Source: Desulfofundulus thermobenzoicus
Lineage (GTDB): Bacteria; Bacillota; Desulfotomaculia; Desulfotomaculales; Desulfovirgulaceae
Direction: 5' to 3'
Assembly: GCF_009428905.1 (NCBI RefSeq)
Contig: NZ_WHYR01000006.1
Location: 40,295-104,294, forward strand
Length of the DNA: 64,000 nt
Made by a program: the position numbers and the translations under genes. Positions within the stretch are counted from its first letter, which is position 1. Every line of letters starts with the position of its first letter. Positions 63,512 through 64,000 of this stretch are shown in pieces. The notes under the pieces were generated by a model. That model ran no database searches. It was not told the DNA's origin and saw nothing but the letters and a program-made list of their open reading frames with translations.

Positions 63512-64000
63512 TCATGTTCTATTCTGCAGTTTTTCCCCACTCCGGGGCTGCATGGGTTTGTTGACCAAACCGGTGCGCCGGATGGTGGCCTTCACGTCCA
63601 CCGACACGGGCATGCCGGCGAATACATCCTCCCATTCCCCTTCCACCTGTCTCCACAGGCGGGGATATTTGCGGTGCACCGCCTGGCCGAAACCAAAGGC
63701 GTCGGACCGGTAGTCCCCCTGCAACCGGGTCACCGCGGCCATGATTTCTTCTTTAATGGCTTCGTTCAAGAGTTCTTCCAGGCGCTTGATGGTTTCGGGC
63801 TTGTTTAAATCCAGCCCCGGAGACTGGGCTTCCACCAGGTTCACCCGGACTCTGGTTTTTATATTCATGCTTAACTGCCCGTCCACCAGCCGGGGCTCCA
63901 GCCTGACCCCCCCGCGGCCGGCCCGCAGTATTTCCACGGAAATATTCTGTGGGCCGCCATCCCCGGGCAGGTTGAACTTCACCGGCCCCCCCCGCACATC
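63512..64000 (-). CDS. GerKC-type spore germination lipoprotein, C-terminal part
   Basis: Cut by the window end. The visible about 161 residues match the Ger(x)C C-terminal domain: an EILRAGRGG-type strand and a helix with LEELLNEAIKEEIMAAVTRLQ, then DAFGFGQAVHRKYPRLWRQV, a standard GerAC motif. GerKC is the lipoprotein subunit of a nutrient germinant receptor with GerKA and GerKB. Downstream in this strand is the small gene and the disrupted gerKB. Confidence 0.9.
   Translation of the reverse strand, partial: DVRGGPVKFNLPGDGGPQNISVEILRAGRGGVRLEPRLVDGQLSMNIKTRVRVNLVEAQSPGLDLNKPETIKRLEELLNEAIKEEIMAAVTRLQGDYRSDAFGFGQAVHRKYPRLWRQVEGEWEDVFAGMPVSVDVKATIRRTGLVNKPMQPRSGEKLQNRT

Overview
The window looks like a chromosome segment of a spore-forming, probably sulfate-reducing or syntrophic Clostridia member of the Desulfotomaculum/Pelotomaculum type. 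This is inferred from a GerK-type germination operon next to the maf-radC-mreBCD-mrdA-minCDE-rodA-M23-M50-radical SAM-rng run, from many GTG/TTG starts with strong Shine-Dalgarno sites, and from GC-rich genes broken by AT-rich islands. No rRNA, tRNA or CRISPR array was seen.

1-11.6 kb is an accessory region full of scars: a degenerate IS3-like element, an IS110 fragment, an IS1182-type transposase remnant, one complete IS110-family element with long non-coding ends, two nearly identical HepT/MntA toxin-antitoxin pairs, one intact acyltransferase-SGNH gene and its deleted copy, a LytTR regulator fragment, and several repeats (a 92-bp inverted pair, a 240-bp direct pair, and a 145-bp direct pair that encodes a small membrane peptide too short for normal gene calling).

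11.7-24.3 kb, all on the + strand, is a sigma-54 signalling region. It has two NtrC-type response regulators, two AtoS-like sensor kinases, and three paralogues of an unrecognised two-helix membrane protein (about 140 aa). Three convincing -24/-12 promoters precede paralogue 1 (followed by TauE/SafE and a TIGR02186-like protein), paralogue 2, and an 83-aa membrane protein near the second kinase. This is the best candidate for an undescribed system. A vapBC pair lies inside it and a second PIN-domain pair follows at 24.4 kb.

25-35.6 kb holds a DUF445 protein, then minus-strand genes: a VCBS/TPR lipoprotein with a frameshifted end, a branched-chain amino acid type binding protein, two threonine-synthase-like enzymes, an aspartate racemase, a dicarboxylate/amino acid symporter, RidA and a YheO/DauR-type regulator. 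Next come aspartase and, after the potassium genes, malic enzyme; both promoters carry the same TTGTATACA palindrome near the start site. Together these suggest aspartate, threonine and C4-acid metabolism.

37.4-43.5 kb is a potassium module: KimA, scars of kdpB and kdpC, a CBS-domain protein, KdpD and KdpE. The ATP-driven Kdp pump has been lost but its sensor pair remains.

45.4-64 kb, all minus, is the conserved cell shape/division/spore block: GerKC (partial), GerKB (with an internal stop codon), DUF4321, Maf, RadC, MreBCD, PBP2, MinC (C-domain only), MinD, MinE, RodA, M23 and M50 peptidases, TIGR03960 radical SAM, TIGR03936 and RNase G.
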